Shown here: positions 40,092 through 48,928 of the stretch, in pieces
Layout: each line of letters begins with the position of its first letter
Position numbering within the stretch: the stretch's first letter is position 1
DNA from: Candidatus Eisenbergiella merdigallinarum
Lineage (GTDB): Bacteria; Bacillota; Clostridia; Lachnospirales; Lachnospiraceae
Direction of reading: 5' to 3'
NCBI GenBank assembly: GCA_019119355.1
Contig: DWXE01000023.1
Span: 1-49,211, forward strand
Length of the DNA stretch: 49,211 bases
Program-made: the position numbers and the translations under genes
Notes under the pieces: generated by a model
Seen by the model: the letters and a program-made list of their open reading frames with translations, nothing else
Told to the model about the DNA's origin: nothing
The model's database searches: none

Positions 40092-41453
40092 TCAGGAAAT
40101 TTTGTCCTTCAGCTTGACGCGATAAATTCGTTTCAGCGAATCGTCCACCCGCTCCTGGCTGATGGTCCCGTCCTGCACCGCCTCCAGCACGCCTTCATAG
40201 GCCTGCTGAAAATCCTCCGGCATCAGGATCATGTCCGCGCCGGCCTTCAGCGCCATAATCGCCGCCACATCGGCCTCGTAATAATCCGTCACGGCAGCCA
40301 TGTTCATGGCGTCCGTAATGATGATCCCGTCATATCCCAGTTCCTGGCGCAGGATCCCGGTGATGATCTCTTCCGAAAGGCTGGCCGGGATCTTCTCCCC
40401 ACCCGTCAGGGCGGGCGCGCTGATATGCCCCACCATGACCATATCCGCACCGGCTTCAATCCCGGACCGGAACGGCAGAAATTCCGCACCGTCCATTTCC
40501 TCCTTCGTCCGTTCCGTCTCCGCAGCGCCCGTATGGGAATCCCCCGCCGTGTCCCCGTGCCCCGGAAAATGCTTCAGGCAGGCGCTGACCCCTGTGGACT
40601 GAAGCCCTTCCACAGCCGAGGCAACCATGTCCGCCGCCGTCTGGGGATCCTCGGAAAAAGCCCGGTCTCCGATCACAGTATTATCCGCGTTGGTCAAGAC
40701 ATCCGCCACAGGGGCGAAATCCACATTAAACCCATAGGAAGCGAGATAGGATCCGATGGTCTGGTTCGCGGCATAAGCCGCCTGGGCGTCTCCCGCGCTT
40801 CCGATCTCCGCCATGGGGCCCACATTTTCCAGCCCCAGGGCATCCGCCACCCTGGCCACGCTTCCGCCCTCCTCATCCACGCCCAGGAAAATCGGAAATG
40901 TAGAATACGAAACGGTATTGGCGAGCATCTCCGTGAGCTGTTCTTCGGACTGAATATTCTGTTTAAAGTAAACGAGTCCGCCCACCGGCCAGGCGGCCAG
41001 CGCCTCCTGCGTCCCCTCTCCGGCCTGCACCGCCTGCCCCACTCCGGTCAGCTGCTCCGGCGTCACAAAAAACAGCCCCGCCACCTTCTGCTCCAGCGTC
41101 ATTCCTGCAACGCTCTCTTCCACCATCTCGTTGAGGGCATCTTCGGGCGTATACACCGTCCCGGTCTCCATCTCCGTACTCTCCATTCCCAGCAGCTCCT
41201 CCACGGCGGACTGCGCTTCCGCCGACTCTTCCGCTCTGGCCGACTCCGACGCTGCCTGAATGGACGCTTCCCTGGCCTCTTTCCTTTCACGGATGCTGCC
41301 TGCTGCTGCCCGGATTCCCACCGCGCATCCTGCGATCACCGCTACCAGAACGACCGCCATCACGCTGTAAGAGATGATCTGGCTGCGCATTCTTCTTTTT
41401 CTTCTGTATTCCCTGTTCGAATCTCTTCCCGCCATGAGGAAAAACCGCTCCAT
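40092..41453 (-). CDS. GH3 beta-N-acetylhexosaminidase, membrane-anchored NagZ-like
   Basis: A 453-aa enzyme. After a basic N-terminus, residues about 26-48 form one membrane anchor (IISYSVMAVVLVAVIAGCAV). A Glu/Ala-rich stalk follows to about residue 110, then the catalytic barrel. KHFPGHGDTAGDSHTG carries the conserved His/Asp general-acid loop of NagZ-type GH3 enzymes, and GIIITDAMNMAAV the nucleophile Asp. It likely removes GlcNAc from muropeptides at the cell surface. The ATG at 41453 is taken; Met7 is an alternative with a longer spacer to GGAG. Confidence 0.92.
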   Translation of the reverse strand: MERFFLMAGRDSNREYRRKRRMRSQIISYSVMAVVLVAVIAGCAVGIRAAAGSIRERKEAREASIQAASESARAEESAEAQSAVEELLGMESTEMETGTVYTPEDALNEMVEESVAGMTLEQKVAGLFFVTPEQLTGVGQAVQAGEGTQEALAAWPVGGLVYFKQNIQSEEQLTEMLANTVSYSTFPIFLGVDEEGGSVARVADALGLENVGPMAEIGSAGDAQAAYAANQTIGSYLASYGFNVDFAPVADVLTNADNTVIGDRAFSEDPQTAADMVASAVEGLQSTGVSACLKHFPGHGDTAGDSHTGAAETERTKEEMDGAEFLPFRSGIEAGADMVMVGHISAPALTGGEKIPASLSEEIITGILRQELGYDGIIITDAMNMAAVTDYYEADVAAIMALKAGADMILMPEDFQQAYEGVLEAVQDGTISQERVDDSLKRIYRVKLKDKIS

Positions 41454-41499
41454 TTCCTGATTTCATTTCCAATAAGTTATCAATAGACTAACACAAACG

Positions 41500-41996
41500 G
41501 AAGCGGGTATCAATCATCTTTTTGATCAATACCCGCTTCTATGCTACGCTATCCAATGGTCTAAACCTCCGTTTTTCTGTATCTTTCCAACCTTTCGATC
41601 TGTACTTACGTACTGTAACGGTTTCCTGACATCCTACAACGACTTTTCCGTTCCATCGTGTTTCCCTGTCGTCCTAAAACATCTTTCTTCTTTCGTTACT
41701 TCATTCTGTGTACTCGATAACTTTTGTCACGTTTTTTTGGATAATTCTTTAAAGTGATGGAATTTCTCATTCCCTTTAAAGACTCTCTATGAAGTTTTGG
41801 CTTGTACCCTTATCCTTTCCGGCGGCTTTCAGATCGGTTTCAACTTCTATCTCCGGCTCCTTGCACCTTCGATTCCGTCTCTTCCCTGATATCTGTCAGG
41901 ATAACCGGTTTTCAAAGGGTGGTTTCGATTATGCTTTCGGCGGAATTACCTCCTTTTCTCTTCTTATTTTTTTGTTTTCTCTTCTCTCTTGTTTAT
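41500..41996 (-). ncRNA. Probable large structured non-coding RNA of about 500 nt
   Basis: The minus strand of an AT-rich, gene-free interval. A consensus promoter (42003-42031) is followed by purine-rich sequence with at least eight GAAA-type loops, such as CCGAAAGC, TCGAAACC and CTGAAAGC. Local hairpins include CCTGA/TCAGG near 41893-41909, a nested TCTTTAAAG/CTTTAAAGA stem near 41745-41785 and GTACTTACGTAC near 41602-41613. An 11-bp stem GAAGCGGGTAT/ATACCCGCTTC closes the unit at 41500-41539, followed by CCGTTTGTGTT. Two similar 24-nt stretches around GGACGACAGGGAAAC and GGATGTCAGGAAACC lie at about 41625-41690. It lacks RNase P, tmRNA and 6S signatures. No protein frame is credible. Ends are inferred. 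Confidence 0.6.
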
Positions 41997-42002
41997 GGCT
42001 TT

Positions 42003-42031
42003 ATTATAAAAGAGGATTGTACTCCTGTCAA
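42003..42031 (-). promoter_or_regulatory. Consensus sigma-A promoter of the putative structured RNA
   Basis: Minus strand TTGACA (42026-42031), exact 17-bp spacer, TATAAT (42003-42008). Both hexamers are perfect, the strongest promoter in the window, yet no protein gene lies downstream for over 500 bp. Confidence 0.85.
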
Positions 42032-42210
42032 TACATTTTCCGACTTTTCTTTTTATATATTCTTTTTTTCTGTTTTACACAATAGATATTTTATATTTTA
42101 AGTTATTTTATCTAAATTAGTTTGAATTTTCTGATAATTTGTCTTTGCTTCCATTCTTTCCATTCTGTGCTATACTATTTTTATCAACAACTTTGCAGGG
42201 AGGTATCTTT

Positions 42211-42846
42211 ATGAATTACAAACAGCAGGCTTTCGCGAAGGCCGCTCCCGGGATCATCAAAAACCTGGAAAAGCGCGGCATGGAAGGGTACTATTTCGAG
42301 GACTGCGCGTCCATGGTGAAGGCGGTTCTCTCCATGATGCCGGAGGGGAGCGTCCTGTCCTGGGGCGGCAGCGCCAGCCTTACGGAATCCGGCATGATGG
42401 ATGCGATCCGGAAGGGGAATTATACGCTGATCGACCGGGCGACCGCTCAAACGGAACAGGAGCGAAGGGAAATTTACGCGAAAACCGTGATGAGCGATTT
42501 CTATTTCTGCAGCACCAACGCCATGACGCTGGACGGTCAGCTGGTGAATATCGACGGAAACGGGAACCGGGTGGCGTGCCTGATCCAGGGTCCCCGGCAC
42601 GTCATGCTCCTCGTGGGGATGAATAAGGTGGTCAGGGATCTCGACTGCGCCGTCAAACGGGTGCGCACTCAGGCCTGTCCCGCCAACGCGATCCGTCTGA
42701 ACATGAACACGCCCTGCGCCCTCACGGGGACCTGCGCGGACTGCCTTTCTCCGGAATGCTTCTGCAATCAGATCGTGGTGACACGGCGTTCCCGCCATGC
42801 CGGAAGAATCAGGGTCTTTCTGGTGGGTGAAGAACTGGGCTTCTGA
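42211..42846 (+). CDS. LUD-domain (lactate utilisation-like) protein
   Basis: A 211-aa soluble protein of the LutC/LUD superfamily. VLSWGGSASLTESGMMDAI (residues about 50-68) and DRATAQTEQERREIY match the family nucleotide-binding-like fold. A Cys-rich end (CALTGTCADC, then SPECFCNQ, residues about 170-190) could bind a metal or cluster, as in stand-alone clostridial members. GGGAGG lies six bases before the ATG. It precedes the EFR1 gene by 136 bp on the same strand; both look like redox proteins, but a joint pathway is not shown. A TATACT with TG upstream at about 42168-42176 is a weak promoter candidate. Confidence 0.88.
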   Translation: MNYKQQAFAKAAPGIIKNLEKRGMEGYYFEDCASMVKAVLSMMPEGSVLSWGGSASLTESGMMDAIRKGNYTLIDRATAQTEQERREIYAKTVMSDFYFCSTNAMTLDGQLVNIDGNGNRVACLIQGPRHVMLLVGMNKVVRDLDCAVKRVRTQACPANAIRLNMNTPCALTGTCADCLSPECFCNQIVVTRRSRHAGRIRVFLVGEELGF

Positions 42847-42982
42847 TCGAAGGGGCCGGCCGTGCGGGCGCTTGCCGGCGCCCTGTGTTTCCATCGTTTC
42901 ACCGTTTCTGCCGCTGTTTGTGCCGGAGCGCCGCGGACAGCGTTGATCCCCTCCATACAGGCGCTCCGGAACGGAGATTTTC

Positions 42983-43765
42983 ATGCACAATTTCAGATCT
43001 TATACCATCTACAAGGCGATTTTCAGCCCTACATACGGGACCGCGCACGCGGCCAGCATTCTGGCCGAGCAGTTGAGTCTGAATATCGCCACGGATAAAA
43101 TACGCAAGCTCGACCTCACCCTTCCTTCCGCCCGGGAAACTCAGCACTATTTTTCCGACAGCGATCTGGTCATCGCGGGCGCGCCCGTTTACGGAGGCCA
43201 GCTTCCCCCCGTACCGGGGCTGTTTGAGAACCTGCACGGCAATCAGACCCCCTGCGTTCTTCTGGCCGGGTACGGGAACCGGCATTATGACGACGCGCTG
43301 GCGCAGCTGAAAGCGCTGATGATCCGCCAGGGCTTTCTTCCGGTGGGGGCCATCGCCTGCATCATCCCCCACGTCTTTTCGGAAAAGGTGGGCGCAGGGA
43401 GGCCCAACGTGGCTGATTTAAGCGCAATTACCGGATTCGCCAGCGCGCTGAAGGGCAAATTTGAATATGACCGGTTCGAAATCGCAGACGTTCCCGGAGA
43501 TCCGAATCCGGCAGCAAAGCCCAAAAAGGATATCCCCAAATTCCTGGACGGATCCCTTTGCACCGGATGCGGGCTGTGCGCCGCATCCTGCCCCGCCGGG
43601 GCCATCGATCCGCAAACCCTCTCCATCGACGCGAAGCGCTGCATCAACTGCATGCGCTGCAGCTATGTCTGTCCCACGAGAGCCCGTTCTTTCCAGGCCG
43701 ACGATACCAGGGCCTGGCTGGAATCCACCTGCCTGGAACCCAGAAAGATCGAATTCTTCCTGTGA
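42983..43765 (+). CDS. EFR1-type flavodoxin-ferredoxin fusion
   Basis: A 260-aa electron carrier. The N-terminal flavodoxin-like half (about 1-160) has IFSPTYGTAHAASIL for FMN phosphate and the VIAGAPVYGGQLPP loop. The C-terminal part has two [4Fe-4S] motifs, CTGCGLCAASCPAGAI and CINCMRCSYVCPTRA (about 192-230). EFR1 proteins are frequent in anaerobes and their partners are mostly unassigned. GGAG precedes the ATG by six bases. It ends 12 bp before a bidirectional terminator. Confidence 0.9.
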   Translation: MHNFRSYTIYKAIFSPTYGTAHAASILAEQLSLNIATDKIRKLDLTLPSARETQHYFSDSDLVIAGAPVYGGQLPPVPGLFENLHGNQTPCVLLAGYGNRHYDDALAQLKALMIRQGFLPVGAIACIIPHVFSEKVGAGRPNVADLSAITGFASALKGKFEYDRFEIADVPGDPNPAAKPKKDIPKFLDGSLCTGCGLCAASCPAGAIDPQTLSIDAKRCINCMRCSYVCPTRARSFQADDTRAWLESTCLEPRKIEFFL

Positions 43766-43776
43766 CGCTGACGGAG

Positions 43777-43826
43777 AAAAAGAGCCATGGCGCGAAGGGT
43801 TTGTTCCTTTACGCCATGGCTCTTTT
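43777..43826. terminator. Bidirectional terminator after EFR1 and after the lipoprotein gene
   Basis: AAAAGAGCCATGGCG pairs with CGCCATGGCTCTTTT around a loop of about 20 nt, flanked by A and T runs, serving the two convergent genes. Confidence 0.88.
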
Positions 43827-43830
43827 CATC

Positions 43831-44505
43831 TTAAGGCTGCGGTTCCTGAACATCCAGGCTTCCCCAGTAATTGATTCCGTCGTAATCCAGTTCGACAACG
43901 CCGTAAAACGCCTTTCTTTGTTCATCGAACAGATAGTCCGTGATCCGATACCGCGCGGTCCGAAAGTCCCGCACCACGACGTGCAGGCGGTTCTGCTCAT
44001 CCGTCCACACGTCCGCAGCGGGCGTCCCCAACTGCACCCGATCATCGAAGAAGCAGTATTCCCCTTCCGGAGAAACCGCCCTGATGAAGAAGCGGCAGCT
44101 GTCGTCCGGCGCGAATGCGCCCGCAGCCATCGCTTCCCGGCTCACGAAAATCTGAAGCTCCCATTCCCCGTCGTTTCCGGAGAAGGGAAGGCTGCTCCAA
44201 AGGCTCAATTCGTCGGGAACGGGCTGTTCCTCCCGCATTTCCACAACCTCCGAACTCCCGCGCTCCCCTTCCGCCTCCGCGGCCGGCGAAGCGGACGTCT
44301 CTTCTGACTCTTCCGTCTCTTCCGATTCCGTTTTGATCTCCCCTTCCGAAACGTCTTCCGGCGTCTGTTCTGCGGACGCCATGGTTTCCGCTCCGGAACC
44401 ATTCCGGGAAATATCTTTGGAAATATCCTGAGAAATGCCGCCGCATCCTCCGGCAATGCCCGCTACCAGAAGGACGCCCGCGCAAAGCAGTCCCGCTCTT
44501 TTCAT
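43831..44505 (-). CDS. Lipoprotein of unknown function, last gene of the MacB-like operon
   Basis: A 224-aa exported protein. The signal peptide ends in a lipobox-like IAGGC (Cys near residue 21). Residues about 40-95 are a Glu/Ser-rich linker (TESEETEESEETSA), probably extended and unstructured. The C-terminal 125 residues are a beta-rich domain with SGNDGEWELQIFVS, YRITDYLFDEQRKAFYGVVE and DYDGINYWGSLDV. I do not recognise a family. It starts 21 bp after the permease stop, so it belongs to the operon and could be the substrate-facing or sensor part. Confidence 0.7.
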   Translation of the reverse strand: MKRAGLLCAGVLLVAGIAGGCGGISQDISKDISRNGSGAETMASAEQTPEDVSEGEIKTESEETEESEETSASPAAEAEGERGSSEVVEMREEQPVPDELSLWSSLPFSGNDGEWELQIFVSREAMAAGAFAPDDSCRFFIRAVSPEGEYCFFDDRVQLGTPAADVWTDEQNRLHVVVRDFRTARYRITDYLFDEQRKAFYGVVELDYDGINYWGSLDVQEPQP

Positions 44506-44526
44506 CCTCTTCTCCTCCCGAAATTT

Positions 44527-45930
44527 CTATTCGTTCCGGATCGCAGCCAGAGGGCTCAGCTTCATCGCCCGCCGGGAAGGGAAAAATCCCGCCACCATGC
44601 CGATGATCACCGCGAAGATCACCGACGCTCCGGCGAGCCAGACCGGGATATAGGAAAGGTTCGTCATATTCCCGCTGGCCGCCACGGCCTTATTGATAAT
44701 CGCGGAAATTCCAAAGCTCAGGCCCAGTCCCACCACCCCGCCGATAAAGCCGATGTAGGCCGCTTCGATCAAAAACATGGCCTGGATATTCCGCATATCG
44801 CATCCCAGTACCTTCATGACGCCGATCTCTTTCGTGCGCTCATAAATGGACATCATCATCGTGTTGGTGATCCCGATGGCCGCCACCAGGAGGGAAACCG
44901 CGCCGATGCCTCCCAGCATGGCCTGAATGTTGGCGTACTGCTGCTGGGTAGACTCCACCCATTCCACATTGCTGTACGCCTCATATCCCATGCTCTTGAT
45001 CAGCTCCTGCACTTCCTTCACGTGATCGATATCGTCCACGTACACGTCCACCTCATTGTAATAGAGATCCTTGTAGGGCTTTCCGCTGGACGTGGTGGGC
45101 TGCCCGGGAATCGCCTTGTTTCGGAATACCCTTTTTAAGGTGGTCTTTAAGGCGTCCAGATTGCACAGCACCCGATAGCCGTAAGAGCTCCAGCTGTTTT
45201 CATCGTTGGGCTTTTCCACGCCCGCCGTGGGAATAATGTACTTTTTGGGCGGCTGCACCGACGTGCCGCTGTCCTGCCCGGGGTTCTGGGACTGATACTG
45301 GCTGGAGTAATAGGCCTGCTGATCAAAAATGATGAAGACCGTATCTTCCATGAAATCGACCGCGTACTCCCCCGTGCTGTAGTAAGGATAATCGTAGGTT
45401 TTGGGATTATAAAAATCCGCCGCCACCTGATTGCCGTAGAAGAACTGAAGCTCCGAGGAATCCATGGGCAGCTGGCCTTCTCCCACCTTGACGTTCAGCT
45501 GCTCCAGCCCTTCCGCCGGCATTCCGTAGATATTCAGATAGCACTCGTAAGGCCCATATTTTCCGATGGCGCTGACCCGCAGGATCGGCACCACGCTCTC
45601 CACGTATTCCAGCCCCTTCAGCATTTCCACCGCGGCATCGTCCAGACGGTTGACCTGATCGTCAGAGGAAGAGGATCCGGAGGACATGATCGCCATCCCG
45701 CCGTTGGAATAGGAGATGGTCCCGCCACGCCCCTCGCTGACCTGTATGGTGGTCAGGCCGCCGGACTGCTCGATCTGCTCCATGGTCGCCCGGTTCAGGC
45801 CCAGCCCCAGGGAGATCATCACCACGATGGAAGCCGTGCCGATCACCACGCCCAGCACGGTGAGCACGGTCCGGAATTTTCTTTTCCACAGGCTGCTGGA
45901 ACTCATCCGCAGCAAGTCCAGAATTCTCAT
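44527..45930 (-). CDS. ABC transporter permease, MacB/FtsX family
   Basis: A 467-aa membrane protein with the MacB layout: an N-terminal helix (RTVLTVLGVVIGTASIVVMI, residues about 20-40), a large extracellular domain (about 45-330) and three C-terminal helices. The FtsX domain ends GFFPSRRAMKLSPLAAIRNE. The extracellular part has Ser/Gly-rich and Tyr-rich loops (YYSSQYQSQNPGQ). MacB-type permeases act as mechanotransmitters rather than classical channels. Its ATG overlaps the stop of the secreted partner (ATGA). It works with the ATPase at 47974-48705. Confidence 0.92.
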   Translation of the reverse strand: MRILDLLRMSSSSLWKRKFRTVLTVLGVVIGTASIVVMISLGLGLNRATMEQIEQSGGLTTIQVSEGRGGTISYSNGGMAIMSSGSSSSDDQVNRLDDAAVEMLKGLEYVESVVPILRVSAIGKYGPYECYLNIYGMPAEGLEQLNVKVGEGQLPMDSSELQFFYGNQVAADFYNPKTYDYPYYSTGEYAVDFMEDTVFIIFDQQAYYSSQYQSQNPGQDSGTSVQPPKKYIIPTAGVEKPNDENSWSSYGYRVLCNLDALKTTLKRVFRNKAIPGQPTTSSGKPYKDLYYNEVDVYVDDIDHVKEVQELIKSMGYEAYSNVEWVESTQQQYANIQAMLGGIGAVSLLVAAIGITNTMMMSIYERTKEIGVMKVLGCDMRNIQAMFLIEAAYIGFIGGVVGLGLSFGISAIINKAVAASGNMTNLSYIPVWLAGASVIFAVIIGMVAGFFPSRRAMKLSPLAAIRNE

Positions 45931-47939
45931 AACGATTCGTCCTTATTCAGGTCCATCAGATCCTCTGCCAGAAGCTTCGCGGCCTTTTTCTTTTTCCGGA
46001 TTTTGAGCGCCGCTACCACCGCCACGGCTGCAACCGCGATTGCTCCCAGGACGATGCCGATCACCACGCCCGCCCCGGGTCCGGTTTTCTCTTCTTCCAC
46101 CGGGAAGGGATCCATCATCATGCCGTCGTCCACCACCATTTCGGAGACGAAAATCGTGATATCCTTTTCTTCTCTGGTCTGGTTCCCCGCTTCATCCTCG
46201 TAGGTGATCACCGCTTTCACCGTGCCGTCGTCCATGGTAGCAGCCACGCCGCTCACCATGGCGTCCACGTTTCCGGTGGCTCCGGGCTGCAGGTTCCCGA
46301 TAAAGGTATCTCCGCCCTCCACGCTGTCCGCTTCAAACTTCACCTGCACGTTATACAGGGTCGTCTTCCCGGTATTGTAAATCTGGAACATAACGTTGGA
46401 CTGCTCGCCCACCATGATACTGGAAGGATTGATTTCCGGCGTGCTGGAATCGTATTTGGATTCCTGTTTCACCGGGACGGAAACCTTCGCCTCATCCGTC
46501 AGATCCGCTTTCAGATCCGTATCGTATTTCATTTTCACCGTCACCACATAGGGCTTCTGGGACAGATCCGCTTTGGCCTGCATCTCGATTTTCAGATCGC
46601 TGGTGCTGCCGGCCGGCATCCTGTCGATGTAGATGGAGCTGGATCCTGAGGTGGGCAAAAACGCCGCATAGCTGTTGGTCACGGTGCCGCTGCTGCTCTC
46701 GGTCCCGCCCTCCACGGCTTCCAGATCGAAGAGCACGTTGTTCACCGCCGTATCCGGAGAGGTGTTCTTCACGTGGATGTTGAGCAGGAAGGTATCTCCC
46801 GCGTAAACTTCCGCAGGATCCGTTTCAAAGCCCGTCACCACGATCCTGGGCTGGGAAACGTTGGTCTGCTCGCTCATGCCGATGCGGCCGCTGCCGGGCT
46901 TGCCCTGACAGTAAACATAGACGGAAACCTCCGCCGGTTCCTCGCAGCGGATGCCGTCCTTGGAATACCAGACCTTAAATTTCAGCGGATAGTATCCGGT
47001 CAGCACGTCTTCCCTGGCGGTGAAGGTCCAGGTCAGTTCCCTGCGGTTGAATACGGCTTCCTCGTATAACCTCGTGGCGCATCCCGGAATCTCGTTGAAA
47101 TTCTGGGTGTACCCGGTGCTGTCCGGCGCAAAGGGCCACTCGTTAACGTCATTGGATACTTCCGGCTCCACCAGAAGGTCCGTCAGCCATTCCTCCCCCA
47201 GGTTGATCAGGGGCAGGACGATGCTGACCTGCTGTCCGTAAGACACCACAGGAGTCTGCCAGTTGTCCGCTAGCGTCAGAAATTCCGTGGTGGTAGTGAC
47301 GGAGCCGCTCTTTTCCACGGCCGCGTCCATCTGTCCCTTAATCGTTCCCACATAGGCCCACAGCTGTTCTTCCGTCAGCGTTTCGGAGTTGGCGATGTAG
47401 CGGTTCGCGCTGTAGAAAATGTCGTCCAGCTCGTCCAGGATGTACTGCTCCGGATTCTCCCGAGTGATCAGGGAGTCCTTGTAGTTGATCAGCTCCACAT
47501 AGGCGTCTTCCCGCATATCGTCGTCGATATAGTCGTCCTCATCGCTGTCGGAAGAGCCTGAATTCCCGCTGTTGCCGGAGTTTGAGCTGCTGCCGGTGGA
47601 AGGAGGGGTGGACGGCGCAGTCTGAGCGCCTAAAATCTGGACATACTCCGTCGTATCCTTTACAAGCTTATCCAAATCGGTCTTAGTCATAGATTCATTG
47701 TTTATTTTCCAGACCGCATTCTCAATTCTTTCTTTTACAGCATCGCCTGAATACTTTTCCAAAAGTTTCATTAGGCTCTCTTTTGCTGCTTGTACATCGC
47801 TGTCACTCGCTACCGTCTCCTGTTCCGTCTCTGCCGACGAAGATTCCTCAGCCCGGACCGCCAGCGTCCCCGGCAGCACAGGCGCCGCCAGGCAGAGCGC
47901 CAGTCCCGTTACCAGTATGCGTCTTCCAATTCTGTTCAT
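45927..47939 (-). CDS. Secreted, membrane-anchored beta-domain partner of the MacB-like transporter
   Basis: A 670-aa protein. A signal peptide (about 1-30, ending VRAEE) is followed by a helical, Ser/Asn-rich region to about residue 145 with a SSNSGNSGNSGSSDSDEDD stretch. Several Ig-like or COG1361-type beta domains (about 215-590) include PRIVVTGFETDPAEVYAGDT and EINPSSIMVGEQSNVMFQIY. A C-terminal membrane helix (GAGVVIGIVLGAIAVAAVAV, about 625-645) ends in a Lys-rich cytoplasmic tail. It occupies the place of a membrane-fusion partner between the ATPase and permease genes, but Gram-positives have no outer membrane. A surface adaptor or substrate holder is the likely role. Confidence 0.82.
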   Translation of the reverse strand: MNRIGRRILVTGLALCLAAPVLPGTLAVRAEESSSAETEQETVASDSDVQAAKESLMKLLEKYSGDAVKERIENAVWKINNESMTKTDLDKLVKDTTEYVQILGAQTAPSTPPSTGSSSNSGNSGNSGSSDSDEDDYIDDDMREDAYVELINYKDSLITRENPEQYILDELDDIFYSANRYIANSETLTEEQLWAYVGTIKGQMDAAVEKSGSVTTTTEFLTLADNWQTPVVSYGQQVSIVLPLINLGEEWLTDLLVEPEVSNDVNEWPFAPDSTGYTQNFNEIPGCATRLYEEAVFNRRELTWTFTAREDVLTGYYPLKFKVWYSKDGIRCEEPAEVSVYVYCQGKPGSGRIGMSEQTNVSQPRIVVTGFETDPAEVYAGDTFLLNIHVKNTSPDTAVNNVLFDLEAVEGGTESSSGTVTNSYAAFLPTSGSSSIYIDRMPAGSTSDLKIEMQAKADLSQKPYVVTVKMKYDTDLKADLTDEAKVSVPVKQESKYDSSTPEINPSSIMVGEQSNVMFQIYNTGKTTLYNVQVKFEADSVEGGDTFIGNLQPGATGNVDAMVSGVAATMDDGTVKAVITYEDEAGNQTREEKDITIFVSEMVVDDGMMMDPFPVEEEKTGPGAGVVIGIVLGAIAVAAVAVVAALKIRKKKKAAKLLAEDLMDLNKDESL

Positions 47940-47973
47940 CGTCTTTCCCCTTCATATGTCGTATTTTCGGCGG

Positions 47974-48705
47974 TCATCCGTGGATATCCGCCGCGTCTTT
48001 GTGCTCCGCGTTTTCTTCGATCTGTACGATCTTCCCGTCGATAATATGAAAAATGCGATCCGCAAAACCGGCCAGGTGATTGTCATGGGTGACCATCACC
48101 AGCGTCTGCTTTTGCTCCCGGACCACCTTCTGCATCAGCTCCATCACTTCTTTGGATGTATTGGAATCCAGATTCCCGGTCGGCTCGTCCGCGAAGACGA
48201 TCTGCGGGCTCACCACCAGCGCTCTCGCCACGCCCACCCGCTGCTGCTGCCCGCCGGACATCTGGGTCGGCCTGTGGCTTTTATACTTCTTCAATCCAAC
48301 CAGATCCAGAAGCGCCGCGGCCTTTTTCAGCCGCACGTCTTTGCTCATGCCCTGAAAAGTCAGCGGCAGCGCCACGTTCTCCACCGCCGTCATGGTCGGC
48401 ATGAGGTTGAAGGACTGAAAAATGAATCCGATGTGCTCCCTGCGGAATTTGACGAGCTGATTTTCCGTCTTGTTTTCGATATGTTCTCCGGCGATCACGA
48501 TCTCCCCTTTGGTGGGCTTTTCCAGGCCGGCCAGCATGTTCAACAGCGTTGATTTTCCCGATCCGGAGGTTCCCACGATGGAACAGAACTCCCCTTTATA
48601 AATGGTGAAATCCACTCCGTTTAAGGCACGAACCCTGGTATCGCCCACCCGGTAGATCTTGTACAGGTCCTTCACCTGGATCACCGGTTCTCTCGCTTCG
48701 GCCAT
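47974..48705 (-). CDS. ABC transporter ATP-binding protein, MacB/LolD family
   Basis: A 243-aa ATPase. Walker A is GTSGSGKST, the Q-loop lies in GFIFQSFNLMPTMTA, the signature is MSGGQQQR, Walker B is IVFADEPTGNLD and the H-loop MVTHD. It is the first gene of a four-gene operon with the secreted partner, permease and lipoprotein. A regulatory region lies upstream, with an extended -10 at 48736-48744. Confidence 0.95.
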   Translation of the reverse strand: MAEAREPVIQVKDLYKIYRVGDTRVRALNGVDFTIYKGEFCSIVGTSGSGKSTLLNMLAGLEKPTKGEIVIAGEHIENKTENQLVKFRREHIGFIFQSFNLMPTMTAVENVALPLTFQGMSKDVRLKKAAALLDLVGLKKYKSHRPTQMSGGQQQRVGVARALVVSPQIVFADEPTGNLDSNTSKEVMELMQKVVREQKQTLVMVTHDNHLAGFADRIFHIIDGKIVQIEENAEHKDAADIHG

Positions 48706-48735
48706 AATTTTCGATTCCTTTCCGCAATATAGGTC

Positions 48736-48779
48736 AGTATATCATATTTGCCCTGTGAAATCATTAAGATTATTTTAAG
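48736..48779 (-). promoter_or_regulatory. Promoter and candidate OmpR-type box of the MacB-like operon
   Basis: Extended -10 TGATATACT (48736-48744) on the minus strand with a weak -35. Two CTTAA boxes (48764-48768 and 48775-48779) are 11 bp apart, one helical turn, as in direct-repeat sites of OmpR-family response regulators. No such regulator is in the window. Confidence 0.4.
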
Positions 48780-48886
48780 TTTTCTGTTTTGACAAAGCCT
48801 TTATTTCCGGGGTTCCTGCAAAAATTTGTCACTAACCTGTCGCTAACCGTAAACTACCGCAGGCGCTTATACATGATCTTTTGCTT

Positions 48887-48924
48887 CCAAAAAGGCCGGG
48901 CATCCCCGAAGGGATCCTGGCCCG
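48887..48924 (-). terminator. Terminator after the GH25 gene
   Basis: GGGCCaGGATCCC pairs with GGGATGCCcGGCC-like arms around TTCG and is followed by TTTTT on the minus strand, just past the stop at 48929. Confidence 0.8.
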
Positions 48925-48928
48925 TGTA

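Noticed and set aside
41500..41996. Assignment as RNase P RNA, tmRNA or 6S RNA
   Set aside because: GAGGAAAGTCC of RNase P, the tmRNA ends and tag, and a 6S-type long symmetrical helix were looked for and not found. A single ACAGAA is not enough.
41789..42101. Plus-strand frames of about 98 codons in the AT-rich gap
   Set aside because: The hydrophobic stretch comes from pyrimidine-rich complement of the putative RNA. No ribosome binding site is found and the minus-strand promoter explains the region better.
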